This document shows, piece by piece, positions 6,998 to 13,206 of a stretch of DNA of 13,414 bases. A program made the position numbers and the translations under genes. Source of the DNA: Candidatus Woesearchaeota archaeon (GTDB lineage: Archaea > Nanobdellota > Nanobdellia > SCGC-AAA011-G17 > GW2011-AR17); contig JAGWAA010000007.1 in assembly GCA_018302165.1 (NCBI GenBank), forward strand, positions 1-13,414, in the 5' to 3' direction. The notes beneath the pieces are model-generated. The model did not search any database. It was not told the origin of the DNA and saw only the letters and a list, made by a program, of their open reading frames with translations. How positions within the stretch are numbered: the stretch's first letter is position 1; the number at the start of each line of letters is the position of its first letter.

Positions 6998-7695
6998 TTT
7001 TGATTCTCCAATTTATTTTTTTCAAGGAATTCCCCAACTCTTTCAGTAAGTCCACTGGTATGCGCCTTTTCTGCAATCAAATAAATTGCATCTGTTGCAA
7101 GTTTTTCAGCTTCGGGACTTGAACCTCTAATCCAAATTCTTCCATTCTGTCCTGCGAATAATGTACATCCAGTTTTATCTTTGATTAATCCAATCATGCT
7201 TCCTTGCTTTCCAACAACTCTTGGAATTTTGAATGGTGTAATCTCAATAACTCTACCACCATTTAATTTTCTTAATCCTGGTGCTTTCATAGTTAAGTCG
7301 ATATTTCCTTCTTTAGTTACGTTAGCAACTTTTGTTATAATTACATCTCCAACTGCAAAATAATCACTTAGGCTCGCACCTCTTTCAATAAATTCTGCTG
7401 TTGCATCCTTCATTGATAGTGATCCTTCATATGGATATCCAACATCAACAAACCAAGAACTATAAGACATATCTTTTACAACTCCAATTATGGTATCATC
7501 TCTTTTTGGGAGATATTTTCCTGCTAATGGAACTATTTGTACAACTCTTCCACTTGCATTTACCAATCCTAATCGAGAAGCAATTATATTTTCTCCTTCT
7601 CTAAATGTACCTTTTCCTGGTAAAAAATCCATTCCTTCTGCCAGAATTTCACCTGGTACAACAATTTGTTTTTCTACTACTACTAATTTACTCAT
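6994..7695 (-). CDS. rrp4: Exosome RNA-binding cap protein Rrp4
   Basis: A 233-residue cap subunit that sits on the Rrp41/Rrp42 ring and guides RNA into the pore. Three parts are visible: an N-terminal domain (about 8-58; IVVPGEILAEGMDFLPGKGT, then the GLV segment), an S1 RNA-binding domain (about 62-138; DTIIGVVKDMSYSSWFVDVG) and a KH domain (about 149-215; IPRVVGKQGSMIGLIKDKTG with the loop G162-K-Q-G165). The order N-S1-KH distinguishes it from Csl4. The ATG at 7695 has an AAGGAG site 9 nt upstream that overlaps the SBDS stop codon. Rrp41 follows with a 4-nt overlap. Confidence 0.97.
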   Translation of the reverse strand: MSKLVVVEKQIVVPGEILAEGMDFLPGKGTFREGENIIASRLGLVNASGRVVQIVPLAGKYLPKRDDTIIGVVKDMSYSSWFVDVGYPYEGSLSMKDATAEFIERGASLSDYFAVGDVIITKVANVTKEGNIDLTMKAPGLRKLNGGRVIEITPFKIPRVVGKQGSMIGLIKDKTGCTLFAGQNGRIWIRGSSPEAEKLATDAIYLIAEKAHTSGLTERVGEFLEKNKLENQK

Positions 7696-7704
7696 TTTAT
7701 TTTT

Positions 7705-7710
7705 CTCCTT
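7705..7710 (-). promoter_or_regulatory. Ribosome binding site of rrp4
   Basis: AAGGAG on the minus strand, 9 nt before the rrp4 ATG and partly within the SBDS stop codon (TAAGGAG). This arrangement favours reinitiation by ribosomes ending SBDS translation. Confidence 0.7.
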
Positions 7711-8410
7711 ATTTTTTATTTAATATTTTAATATCAACATCCCCTTTTGTTAGCTTGTTTAGATCATTTTCAATTTCTTCTTGAATTCCTGCAGGAATTT
7801 CAACAACTGCTATCAAATTTCCATTGTCTTTCCAATCTTCTTTGATAATCTTAGTTTTTCTTTTTAGCAAATTCAAAACTGAACTTGCATAACTTGCAGA
7901 AATATCTATTTCAAGCTCTCTTGTCTCCAATTTTATTGGTATTAATGGCCTTAATTCTTTTATTACATTTTGAATTTCATGTTCTAATGTTTCAAACTCA
8001 TTAATCTTTATTTTTGCTTGTTCCATTAACATTTCAATTCTTTGTGGCGGAAACGGATTTCCTGTTTTTGCATCTACTGCATTTGTATGTATAAAAGAAA
8101 TAATCTGTTTTCTTTTTATTTCTCTAAGCTTAGCTTTATGTTCTGCAGTTAATTGGATTTCTCCTTTCTTCAAAATTAAATCAATAATCACATTTTCATC
8201 AATAGTCTCAAATGCTTTTTTGATTTCTTCTGCATTAGCTTTTTTTGCTTTTCTTACATCAACAAATATTCCCTTAGATGCAACTACTTCATTCAAATCT
8301 TTTATTTTTCCAGCCCTATAATCTAAAGCTTTTTCACAATCTACAAGTATCTCAAAGTTTAAATTTCCCTTTTTAATCCTTGCAATTATTGCTTCTTCTA
8401 AGTTTGCCAT
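7709..8410 (-). CDS. Ribosome maturation protein SBDS (Sdo1 homologue)
   Basis: A 233-residue archaeal SBDS protein. In eukaryotes this family works with the EF-2-like GTPase EFL1 to remove the anti-association factor eIF6 from the large subunit; the archaeal role is probably related ribosome quality control. The N-terminal FYSH domain covers about 1-88 (NLEEAIIARIKKGNLNFEIL), the middle helical domain about 90-160 (KRKQIISFIHTNAVDAKTG, PFPPQRIE) and the C-terminal ferredoxin-like domain about 161-233 (VVEIPAGIQEEIENDLNKL). I start it at the ATG at 8410, one base after the psmA stop, giving the standard MANLEEAI beginning; an upstream TTG at 8437 would overlap psmA and add nine residues foreign to the family. 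It sits in the conserved exosome neighbourhood between psmA and rrp4. Confidence 0.96.
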   Translation of the reverse strand: MANLEEAIIARIKKGNLNFEILVDCEKALDYRAGKIKDLNEVVASKGIFVDVRKAKKANAEEIKKAFETIDENVIIDLILKKGEIQLTAEHKAKLREIKRKQIISFIHTNAVDAKTGNPFPPQRIEMLMEQAKIKINEFETLEHEIQNVIKELRPLIPIKLETRELEIDISASYASSVLNLLKRKTKIIKEDWKDNGNLIAVVEIPAGIQEEIENDLNKLTKGDVDIKILNKK

Positions 8411-8411
8411 T

Positions 8412-9116
8412 TTAAATTTTAAATTTTTTCTTATCAATTAATTGATAAGTTTTTTCTTTTATGTCAATATAAGCTCCATCAATTCTTCTCAAATCGAAAT
8501 CTTTTCCTAATACTTTTTTTAATGCCCTTATACAAAGTTTTATTCCTTCGTCTGAGCTCATTCCTTCAGAGTATTCCTTGTGTAAAATCTCTTTAACTGA
8601 ATCAGCAGCTTCTCCTAATGCTGTTGCTTTATATTCAAAGAAAATTCCTGTTGGCTCTGTTCCATATAAACAAGGTTTTTCATCATCTATTCCTATGAAC
8701 AAAACAGAAACTCCAAATGGTCTTGCTCCGCCATATTGTGTATAAGATTGATATATATCAGAAATTTCTTTTACTAATGTTAAAGTTTCAATTGGAACTG
8801 AATACGTGATTTGATGTTGTTGTGCAATCAATCTTGCTTTTTCAACTAAAATTCTTCCATCCATAACATACCCAACTGCAGTTGCTCCTATGTGTTTGTC
8901 AATTTGAAAAACTTTCTCTACTGAATCAGATACAATTAATTTATCTGCAATTCTTTTATCTGCAACAATTACAACTCCATCTCTACATACAACAGCGATT
9001 GCAGTTGAACCTTGTTTCACAGCTTCCTTTGCATATTCTACCTGTAATAATCTTCCATCGGGGCTAAACATTGTACTCGCTCTATCATACCCCATCATTT
9101 GATTTGTTCCTTCCAT
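8412..9116 (-). CDS. psmA: 20S proteasome alpha subunit
   Basis: A 234-residue alpha-ring subunit of the archaeal 20S proteasome; seven copies form each outer ring, gate entry and dock the PAN/Cdc48 ATPases. The N-terminal gate and alpha signature are GYDRASTMFSPDGRLLQVEYAKEAV (9-33) with the YDR motif at 10-12. Further matches are VADKRIADKL (51-60), YTQYGGARPFGVS (125-137) and LYGTEPTGIFFEYKATALG (150-168). It lacks the N-terminal catalytic Thr of beta subunits, as expected. The C-terminus (QLIDKKKFKI) is short compared with relatives that run to 240-260 residues. The ATG at 9116 follows a strong GGAGGG site. No psmB is in the window. Confidence 0.97.
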   Translation of the reverse strand: MEGTNQMMGYDRASTMFSPDGRLLQVEYAKEAVKQGSTAIAVVCRDGVVIVADKRIADKLIVSDSVEKVFQIDKHIGATAVGYVMDGRILVEKARLIAQQHQITYSVPIETLTLVKEISDIYQSYTQYGGARPFGVSVLFIGIDDEKPCLYGTEPTGIFFEYKATALGEAADSVKEILHKEYSEGMSSDEGIKLCIRALKKVLGKDFDLRRIDGAYIDIKEKTYQLIDKKKFKI

Positions 9117-9124
9117 TTTTCATA

Positions 9125-9130
9125 CCCTCC
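9125..9130 (-). promoter_or_regulatory. Strong ribosome binding site of psmA
   Basis: GGAGGG on the minus strand, 8 nt before the psmA ATG at 9116, overlapping the end of rnp2. It decides between the in-frame ATG at 9116 and an out-of-frame ATG at 9123. Confidence 0.75.
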
Positions 9131-9132
9131 TT

Positions 9133-9459
9133 TCAAAAGCACTGATTCCTGACTTTTTCTATTGATCCTGATAATGCTAAGCTCTTGATTATAATTTTTT
9201 CTTCTTTAACTAATGCTATTGATGCTTTTAATTCATCAACACTATTTGTATTTACTTTGATTATTCCTCTATTATTTTTCCAATCATTCATGAATCTAAT
9301 TCCTGCTTTGGCTATTCCAATCTCTCCAACAAGTCTTTTCATACTATTCTCTATTAGAGTCTGAACTTCTTTAGAATCTATTTTTTTTTCTGATTCAACT
9401 TCAAAAGCTAAGTATCGCTTTTTTTCTCTTAAACTGGGCATCAACGGCCTCAACTTCAT
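9133..9459 (-). CDS. rnp2: Ribonuclease P protein component 2 (Pop5)
   Basis: A 108-residue Pop5-type subunit of archaeal RNase P, which works with Rpp30 (Rnp3) to activate the catalytic RNA in tRNA 5' maturation. The N-terminal block LMPSLREKKRYLAFEVESE (about 5-23) is highly typical, followed by KRLVGEIGIAKAGIRFM (41-57), NNRGIIKVNTNSVDELKASIALV (62-84) and IKSLALSGSIEKVR (91-104). Length is normal. It heads the minus-strand operon that runs to rpoK, with psmA 16 nt downstream. The ATG at 9459 follows an in-frame stop two codons upstream, which fixes the start region. Rnp3, often adjacent in archaea, is not here; the next gene upstream is divergent dphB. Confidence 0.95.
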   Translation of the reverse strand: MKLRPLMPSLREKKRYLAFEVESEKKIDSKEVQTLIENSMKRLVGEIGIAKAGIRFMNDWKNNRGIIKVNTNSVDELKASIALVKEEKIIIKSLALSGSIEKVRNQCF

Positions 9460-9515
9460 TTTTATTAGAACTCTCCATTATTTCTCTCTCTACCTCTTTT
9501 TGGAAGTAACCACCC

Positions 9516-9524
9516 TTTATATAT
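9516..9524 (-). promoter_or_regulatory. rnp2: TATA box, probably for the rnp2-rpoK operon
   Basis: Read on the minus strand this is ATATATAAA, centred about 61 nt from the rnp2 ATG, predicting a start near 9494 and a leader of about 35 nt. On the plus strand it reads TTTATATAT, also a good TATA box, so it could instead drive dphB with a 20-nt leader. Direction is therefore uncertain. Confidence 0.45.
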
Positions 9525-9536
9525 CTTTTGAATAGC

Positions 9537-9544
9537 TTTATAAA
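9537..9544 (+). promoter_or_regulatory. dphB: TATA box of dphB
   Basis: TTTATAAA centred about 25 nt before the ATG at 9566 predicts a leaderless dphB transcript. Confidence 0.6.
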
Positions 9545-9565
9545 TCCTTTAATTCCCCAAAAACC

Positions 9566-10276
9566 ATGCTAAATCTCATAGGAATCGGCTTAAATGATGA
9601 AAAAGACATCACTTTGAAAGGCTTAGAGCTAGTCAAAGAATCAGATTATATATATTTGGAGAACTATACTTCTACTTTACAATGTTCCATAGAAAAATTA
9701 GAACAATTATACGGAAAAAAAATAATTTTAGCTGAGCGTGAATTTATAGAAGATGGTTCAGTTATAATCGACCAAGCATCAAATTCAAATGTTTCCATAT
9801 TAATTATTGGTGATGTCTTTTCTGCAACAACCCATATTTCATTATACCTACAAGCTTTAGAGAATGATATTCAAGTACAAATTATTAACAATGCCTCAGT
9901 TTTAACAGCCATAGGTATAACAGGTTTAGAATTATACAAGTTTGGTAAAACAACTTCTATTCCTTTTCATGAAAGTAAAACTCCTCTGGAAGTTATTGAA
10001 AAAAATTATCCTTTGCATACTTTATGTTTACTTGATTTAGTTCCAAAAGAAAAACATTTCATGGAATCTTCAGAAGCTTTAGAAAAATTATTTAGTTTGG
10101 GTTTCAAGAAAGATACAAAAATAATTATTTGTGCACAGCTTGGTTCCAAAAATCCAACAATAATTTACACAGAAGCTGAAAATATCAAACCATTAAACAA
10201 ATTCCCTCAATGTATAATCGTTCCTGGAGAACTACATTTTATGGAAGAAGATATGTTAGAAAAATACAAAATTTAA
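9566..10276 (+). CDS. dphB: Diphthine synthase
   Basis: A 236-residue SAM-dependent methyltransferase of the tetrapyrrole-methylase fold that trimethylates the 3-amino-3-carboxypropyl-histidine of elongation factor 2 on the way to diphthamide. Motifs in order: LIGIGLNDEKDITLKGLE at 4-21, the SAM-loop equivalent GDVFSATTH at 82-90, NASVLTAIGITGLELYKFGK at 109-128 and IPFHES at 132-137. The glycine loop normally reads GDPxxATTH; here Val replaces Pro, a modest deviation. It is slightly short for the family (usually about 250-265). It is leaderless by promoter geometry and divergent from rnp2. Assignment is firm; the Pro-to-Val change does not obviously disable it. Confidence 0.95.
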   Translation: MLNLIGIGLNDEKDITLKGLELVKESDYIYLENYTSTLQCSIEKLEQLYGKKIILAEREFIEDGSVIIDQASNSNVSILIIGDVFSATTHISLYLQALENDIQVQIINNASVLTAIGITGLELYKFGKTTSIPFHESKTPLEVIEKNYPLHTLCLLDLVPKEKHFMESSEALEKLFSLGFKKDTKIIICAQLGSKNPTIIYTEAENIKPLNKFPQCIIVPGELHFMEEDMLEKYKI

Positions 10277-10300
10277 TGATTTATTAAAATGTTTATATTA

Positions 10301-10403
10301 CCAACAAATAGCTCTATAAACCTTTTTTATGTTGCTAATACCAACAAGGTTAATACTACCAACCAAAAAGCTTATTAATCTGTTATTCGTTTGCTAAACC
10401 AAC
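10301..10403 (+). repeat. Imperfect 58-bp-period tandem repeat carrying CCAAC boxes
   Basis: Unit one runs from 10301 to 10358 and unit two from 10359 to at least 10403. Shared parts are the opening CCAAC, an AT-rich TATA-like block after a GCT, and a TTGCTAA-x-ACCAACA block (about 10332-10346 and 10391-10404). Between these the copies have diverged. Confidence 0.55.
10371..10378 (+). promoter_or_regulatory. TATA-like box proximal to the HEPN gene
   Basis: CTTATTAA is centred about 29 nt before the ATG at 10404, fitting a leaderless or nearly leaderless mRNA like most neighbouring first genes. A second candidate (CTATAAAC, 10313-10320) would give a leader of about 60 nt. Confidence 0.5.
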
Positions 10404-10736
10404 ATGGATGAAAGTAAACTTTTAAAAAATATTCAATTAATTCATAATTCCGCAGATTTGGTTTTTAATAATCAAGATTACACTTCCGCAACAATTCTTT
10501 ATTTCAAAACTTTATTCTGTGTTTTAGATTATATTTTATTAAAAAAATTAGGAAAAGCTCCAAAGGATCATACTGAAAGATTTAGAATGCTAGAAGAATC
10601 TCAACCTAATTTATTCGAATTATTAGATAAATATTTCAAAGTTTATAGAGATACTTATTCAATTTCAATAGATAAACAAACTTGCGAGGAGATAAGAAAA
10701 AATGTCAAAAGAATTATTGAAGAATACAAAATTTAA
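10404..10736 (+). CDS. HEPN-like small helical protein, partner of a nucleotidyltransferase
   Basis: A 110-residue, mostly helical, cytoplasmic protein. Its composition and context (next to a Pol-beta-type nucleotidyltransferase) suggest the HEPN superfamily, common as toxin or accessory subunit in two-gene modules. Visible blocks are SATILYFKTLFCVLDYILLKK (28-48), PKDHTERFRMLEE (53-65) and FKVYRDTYSISID (78-90). The classic HEPN RNase motif R-x4-6-H is not present at the expected C-terminal position; R82 is followed by DTYSIS without His. It may therefore be a non-nuclease HEPN or a variant whose H56 and R82 act together. The start is set by the TATA spacing. The last 35 nt overlap the downstream gene. 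HEPN membership is moderately supported; a toxin role is inference. Confidence 0.72.
   Translation: MDESKLLKNIQLIHNSADLVFNNQDYTSATILYFKTLFCVLDYILLKKLGKAPKDHTERFRMLEESQPNLFELLDKYFKVYRDTYSISIDKQTCEEIRKNVKRIIEEYKI
10686..10691 (+). promoter_or_regulatory. Ribosome binding site of the nucleotidyltransferase gene, inside the HEPN gene
   Basis: GAGGAG lies 10 nt before the ATG at 10702, within the HEPN coding sequence. It supports that start and hence a real 35-nt gene overlap. Confidence 0.65.
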
Positions 10737-11295
10737 ATCAGTTGTAAAATCGTTTTTTAAAAATCATGATTTGATAGATATAATTCTTTTCGGTTCAGCA
10801 ATTAGAAATAAGGATAATCCTAATGACATTGATGTTTTAATTATATTTAAAGATAAAATTGATTCAGATATTAGTTATGAATTAAAAAAAGAATTTCGTT
10901 CTGCAGGTTTTGAAGTTGAAATCTCTTCTATTAATTATGAAAAATTAATTAGTGGAAATTTTTTACCTTCTGAAGGCATAATTTCTGATGGTTATAGTTT
11001 AATTTATAGTAAATTTATCTCTGAGGGTTTGGGTTATATGCATTTTCATTTATTTAGATATGAACTTCAAGCTTTGAATAAATCCGAAAGAATGAGATTT
11101 TATTATAGTTTATATGGCAGATCAAAAGACCAAAGGGGGATGATCTTAGAACTTAAAGCTATTAAATTTTCAGAAACGATTTTATTATGCCCTTCAGAAA
11201 ATTCAGATAGAATGAAAGTTTTTCTAGATTCTTGGAGAATTAAATATTTAGAGTTTCCAATTTTAATACCCCTAAGGATAAAATCAATTATTTAA
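10702..11295 (+). CDS. Pol-beta-superfamily nucleotidyltransferase with an extra C-terminal domain
   Basis: A 197-residue protein. The N-terminal domain (about 1-90) is a minimal nucleotidyltransferase: IILFGSAIRNKDNPNDIDVLIIF contains G31-S32 and the metal-binding pair D42-x-D44, and FEVEISSI supplies a candidate third carboxylate (E71 or E73). The catalytic set therefore looks intact. Residues about 108-190 form a second conserved-looking unit (HFHLFRYELQALNKSERM, FYYSLYGRSKDQRGM, then ILLCPSENSDRMKVFLDSW), which I cannot assign. Minimal MNT antitoxins are about 100-140 residues, so the extra half is noteworthy. It overlaps the HEPN-like gene by 35 nt and has a clear internal Shine-Dalgarno, so the two are probably co-translated. 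By analogy with HEPN/MNT modules it may modify or neutralise its partner; this is inference. Its stop shares TTAA with cysS. Confidence 0.85.
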   Translation: MSKELLKNTKFKSVVKSFFKNHDLIDIILFGSAIRNKDNPNDIDVLIIFKDKIDSDISYELKKEFRSAGFEVEISSINYEKLISGNFLPSEGIISDGYSLIYSKFISEGLGYMHFHLFRYELQALNKSERMRFYYSLYGRSKDQRGMILELKAIKFSETILLCPSENSDRMKVFLDSWRIKYLEFPILIPLRIKSII

Positions 11296-12689
11296 ATTTT
11301 CTTTAACAAATAACCTTCTTTAGTATCATCAATAATAAATCCTTTTTCCTTAATTTCATTTCTTAACTTATCAGCTTCAACCCAATTTTTTTTCATTTTA
11401 GCTTTCAATCTTTTTTCGGCTAAGGCAACAATTTCTTTTGGCGTTTCATCTTTTTGATAATTCATCACTCCTAAAACTGAATCAAACTTCAATAATGTTT
11501 TTTTAATCTTCAAAGCATCTTCTTTTCCAATTTCATTAATAATTTTATTACTTTCTTTAACAAATCCGAATACAGCTGCTAAAGCTGCAGAGATATTCAA
11601 ATCTTCATCCATAGAATCTTCAAAATCTTTTTCTGCTTTCTCAATAATCAAAACAACTTTTTTATTTTTCTTTTCACTATTAACATTATCTAATTTAACA
11701 AATAATTCTTTGAATTTATTCAAAATCCCTTCAACATCTTCTAAATTGTTCTCTTTAAAATCCATTTGTTGTCGATAATTTGTAGATATTAATTCATATC
11801 TTATAGCACTTGGAGTATATCCTTTTTTCAATAAATCTCTTAATGTAAAAAAGTTTCCTAAAGATTTAGACATTTTTTGTCCATTCACAATTACATGTGC
11901 ATTATGCACCCAGTAATTACAGAATTTTTTCTCATATGCTGCTTCAGATTGTGCAATTTCATTAGTATGATGTGGAAATATTAAATCTACTCCTCCCATA
12001 TGGATATCAAATGGTTGTCCTAAATACTTTGCAGACATTGCAGAACATTCTATATGCCATCCAGGACGACCTTTTCCCAATTCTGTATCCCAAAAAACAT
12101 CCCCATCTTTTTTATCATAAGCTTTCCATAATGCAAAATCCCTTGCATCCTCTTTTTCATATTCATCAGCTGCATTTAATCTTCCATCTGCATTTTTCTT
12201 TAATTGTTTTAAATTTAGATTTGCTAATTTTCCATATTCTTTAAACTTTGAAATACTAAAATAAATATCACCATTTTCAGTCTTATAAGCGATTTTTTTC
12301 TTTAATAATATTTTAATCAATTTAACCATTTCATCAATTTCCTCAGTTGCCTTTGGCATAAAATCAGGCATATCAACATTTAATTTTTTAATATCCTCAA
12401 TAAAAGCTTTATTATAAAATTCAGTAAATTCTTTCAAGTTTTTTCCTTCTTTTTGCGATTCTCTAATTGTTTTGTCATCAACATCAGTAATATTCATTAC
12501 ATGCTTGACTTTGTAACCTTTATACTTCAGATATCTCTTTAACAAATCAAAAGTCAATACTGCTTTCAAATTTCCAATATGAACATAACTGTAAGTAGTT
12601 GGACCACAGCTATAAATAGAAATTTCTTTTTCTTTAATTGGCTTAAAGACTTCAATTTTCCTAGATAAAGTATTATACAGCTTTAACAT
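11292..12689 (-). CDS. cysS: Cysteinyl-tRNA synthetase
   Basis: A 465-residue class I aminoacyl-tRNA synthetase that charges tRNA-Cys in the cytoplasm. The HIGH motif is HIGN at 37-40 and the second signature is KMSKS at 272-276. The zinc site that selects cysteine is complete: C28 (SCGPT), C215 (HIECSAM), H240 and E244 (HHTNE). The Rossmann core is followed by a helical DALR-type region (about 330-410) and the C-terminal anticodon-recognition tail (KLRNEIKEKGFIIDDTKEGY). Size matches the bacterial/archaeal form. Having CysRS implies direct charging rather than sole reliance on the SepRS/SepCysS route. An in-frame TAG two codons upstream supports the ATG at 12689, and a TATA box 25 nt away suggests a leaderless mRNA. 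Confidence 0.98.
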   Translation of the reverse strand: MLKLYNTLSRKIEVFKPIKEKEISIYSCGPTTYSYVHIGNLKAVLTFDLLKRYLKYKGYKVKHVMNITDVDDKTIRESQKEGKNLKEFTEFYNKAFIEDIKKLNVDMPDFMPKATEEIDEMVKLIKILLKKKIAYKTENGDIYFSISKFKEYGKLANLNLKQLKKNADGRLNAADEYEKEDARDFALWKAYDKKDGDVFWDTELGKGRPGWHIECSAMSAKYLGQPFDIHMGGVDLIFPHHTNEIAQSEAAYEKKFCNYWVHNAHVIVNGQKMSKSLGNFFTLRDLLKKGYTPSAIRYELISTNYRQQMDFKENNLEDVEGILNKFKELFVKLDNVNSEKKNKKVVLIIEKAEKDFEDSMDEDLNISAALAAVFGFVKESNKIINEIGKEDALKIKKTLLKFDSVLGVMNYQKDETPKEIVALAEKRLKAKMKKNWVEADKLRNEIKEKGFIIDDTKEGYLLKKI

Positions 12690-12710
12690 ATACTAAAAAA
12701 TATCTTTCTC

Positions 12711-12719
12711 CTTTAAATG
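12711..12719 (-). promoter_or_regulatory. cysS: TATA box of cysS
   Basis: CATTTAAAG on the minus strand, centred about 25 nt before the ATG at 12689, giving a leaderless transcript. A second TATA-like block at 12736-12743 could add a longer leader. Confidence 0.5.
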
Positions 12720-12735
12720 TATTTCTTCAATAAAC

Positions 12736-12743
12736 TTTAAATA
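12736..12743 (+). promoter_or_regulatory. TATA box of the membrane-anchored protein gene
   Basis: TTTAAATA is centred about 26 nt upstream of the ATG at 12766, predicting a leaderless mRNA. It is near-palindromic and could also be read towards cysS. Confidence 0.55.
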
Positions 12744-12765
12744 TTCCTCTTTCTAATTAAGAAGT

Positions 12766-13206
12766 ATGAATTGGAAAACTTGGACGAAAATTACTGCGGT
12801 TATTATCTTTTTAATAGCAATTGCAAATTTTTATTATGCTCATTATTACAACGAAGGCCCTATAGTTTCTATAGAAAATTTCCCTTCTGAAACAGACTTA
12901 GATTCATTATCAACAACTGATGATATTTCCTTTAGCTTTTTCTTATACAATAATGGCGATGAAACTGCATTCGTAAAATCTATTTTATTAATACGTTATG
13001 ATTCAGAGAATAATTTAGTTAGCACATATTATACTATTGACCCTAGTTTCGATTTTTATATTTCTGAAGGAGAAAGCCAAGAAATTAATGTCATCCTTCC
13101 TGCTCCTGATGAATCATTATCTTATTCATTAAATGCAGAAGTTTTCACTGAGAATGGAAAAATTGTTTCCAGTACAATTCCTGTTGTTTGGGGTAGCTTA
13201 TTATGA
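12766..13206 (+). CDS. Membrane-anchored extracytoplasmic beta-rich protein, function unknown
   Basis: A 146-residue protein I cannot name. A short basic start (MNWKTWTK) is followed by one hydrophobic helix (about 9-27, ITAVIIFLIAIANFYYAHYY), either an uncleaved membrane anchor or a signal peptide, so the rest should face outside. Residues 30-146 are acidic, rich in Ser, Thr and aromatic residues, with alternating beta-like stretches (ISFSFFLYNNGDETAFVKSILLIRY; SQEINVILPAP; YSLNAEVFTENGKIV) resembling an immunoglobulin/CARDB-like sandwich; the NNGDETAF pattern is common in such domains. It is leaderless by promoter geometry. Its stop overlaps the start of the DUF167 gene. A cell-surface or adhesion role would be a guess. 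Confidence 0.83.
   Translation: MNWKTWTKITAVIIFLIAIANFYYAHYYNEGPIVSIENFPSETDLDSLSTTDDISFSFFLYNNGDETAFVKSILLIRYDSENNLVSTYYTIDPSFDFYISEGESQEINVILPAPDESLSYSLNAEVFTENGKIVSSTIPVVWGSLL

Larger units (their letters stand above)
10277..10403 (+). promoter_or_regulatory. Repeat-bearing regulatory region upstream of the HEPN/nucleotidyltransferase pair
   Basis: A 127-bp gap, the longest in the window. TACCAAC occurs at 10299-10305, 10339-10345 and 10357-10363, with a one-mismatch copy (AACCAAC) at 10397-10403 touching the start codon. Distances between successive copies are 40, 18 and 40 bp, so the region is an imperfect tandem duplication with a 58-bp period. Each 40-bp pair brackets a TATA-like box (10313-10320 and 10371-10378). 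The layout looks like operator sites overlapping the TATA and start-site regions of two tandem promoters. The repeats are seen directly; the operator role is inferred. Confidence 0.6.

Noticed and set aside
8411..8437. Upstream TTG start adding nine residues to SBDS
   Set aside because: It overlaps psmA, uses a rare start and adds residues outside the family pattern; the ATG at 8410 gives the standard beginning.
10262..10275. Same 14-nt end (aatacaaaatttaa) on dphB and on the HEPN-like gene near 10723-10736
   Set aside because: Both proteins end in Y-K-I with AT-rich codons; there is no further similarity on either side, so chance is the simplest reading.
11972..12244. 90-codon plus-strand frame opposite cysS
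   Set aside because: It lies entirely within the conserved catalytic core of cysS and its translation is His/Leu-rich without any domain pattern.
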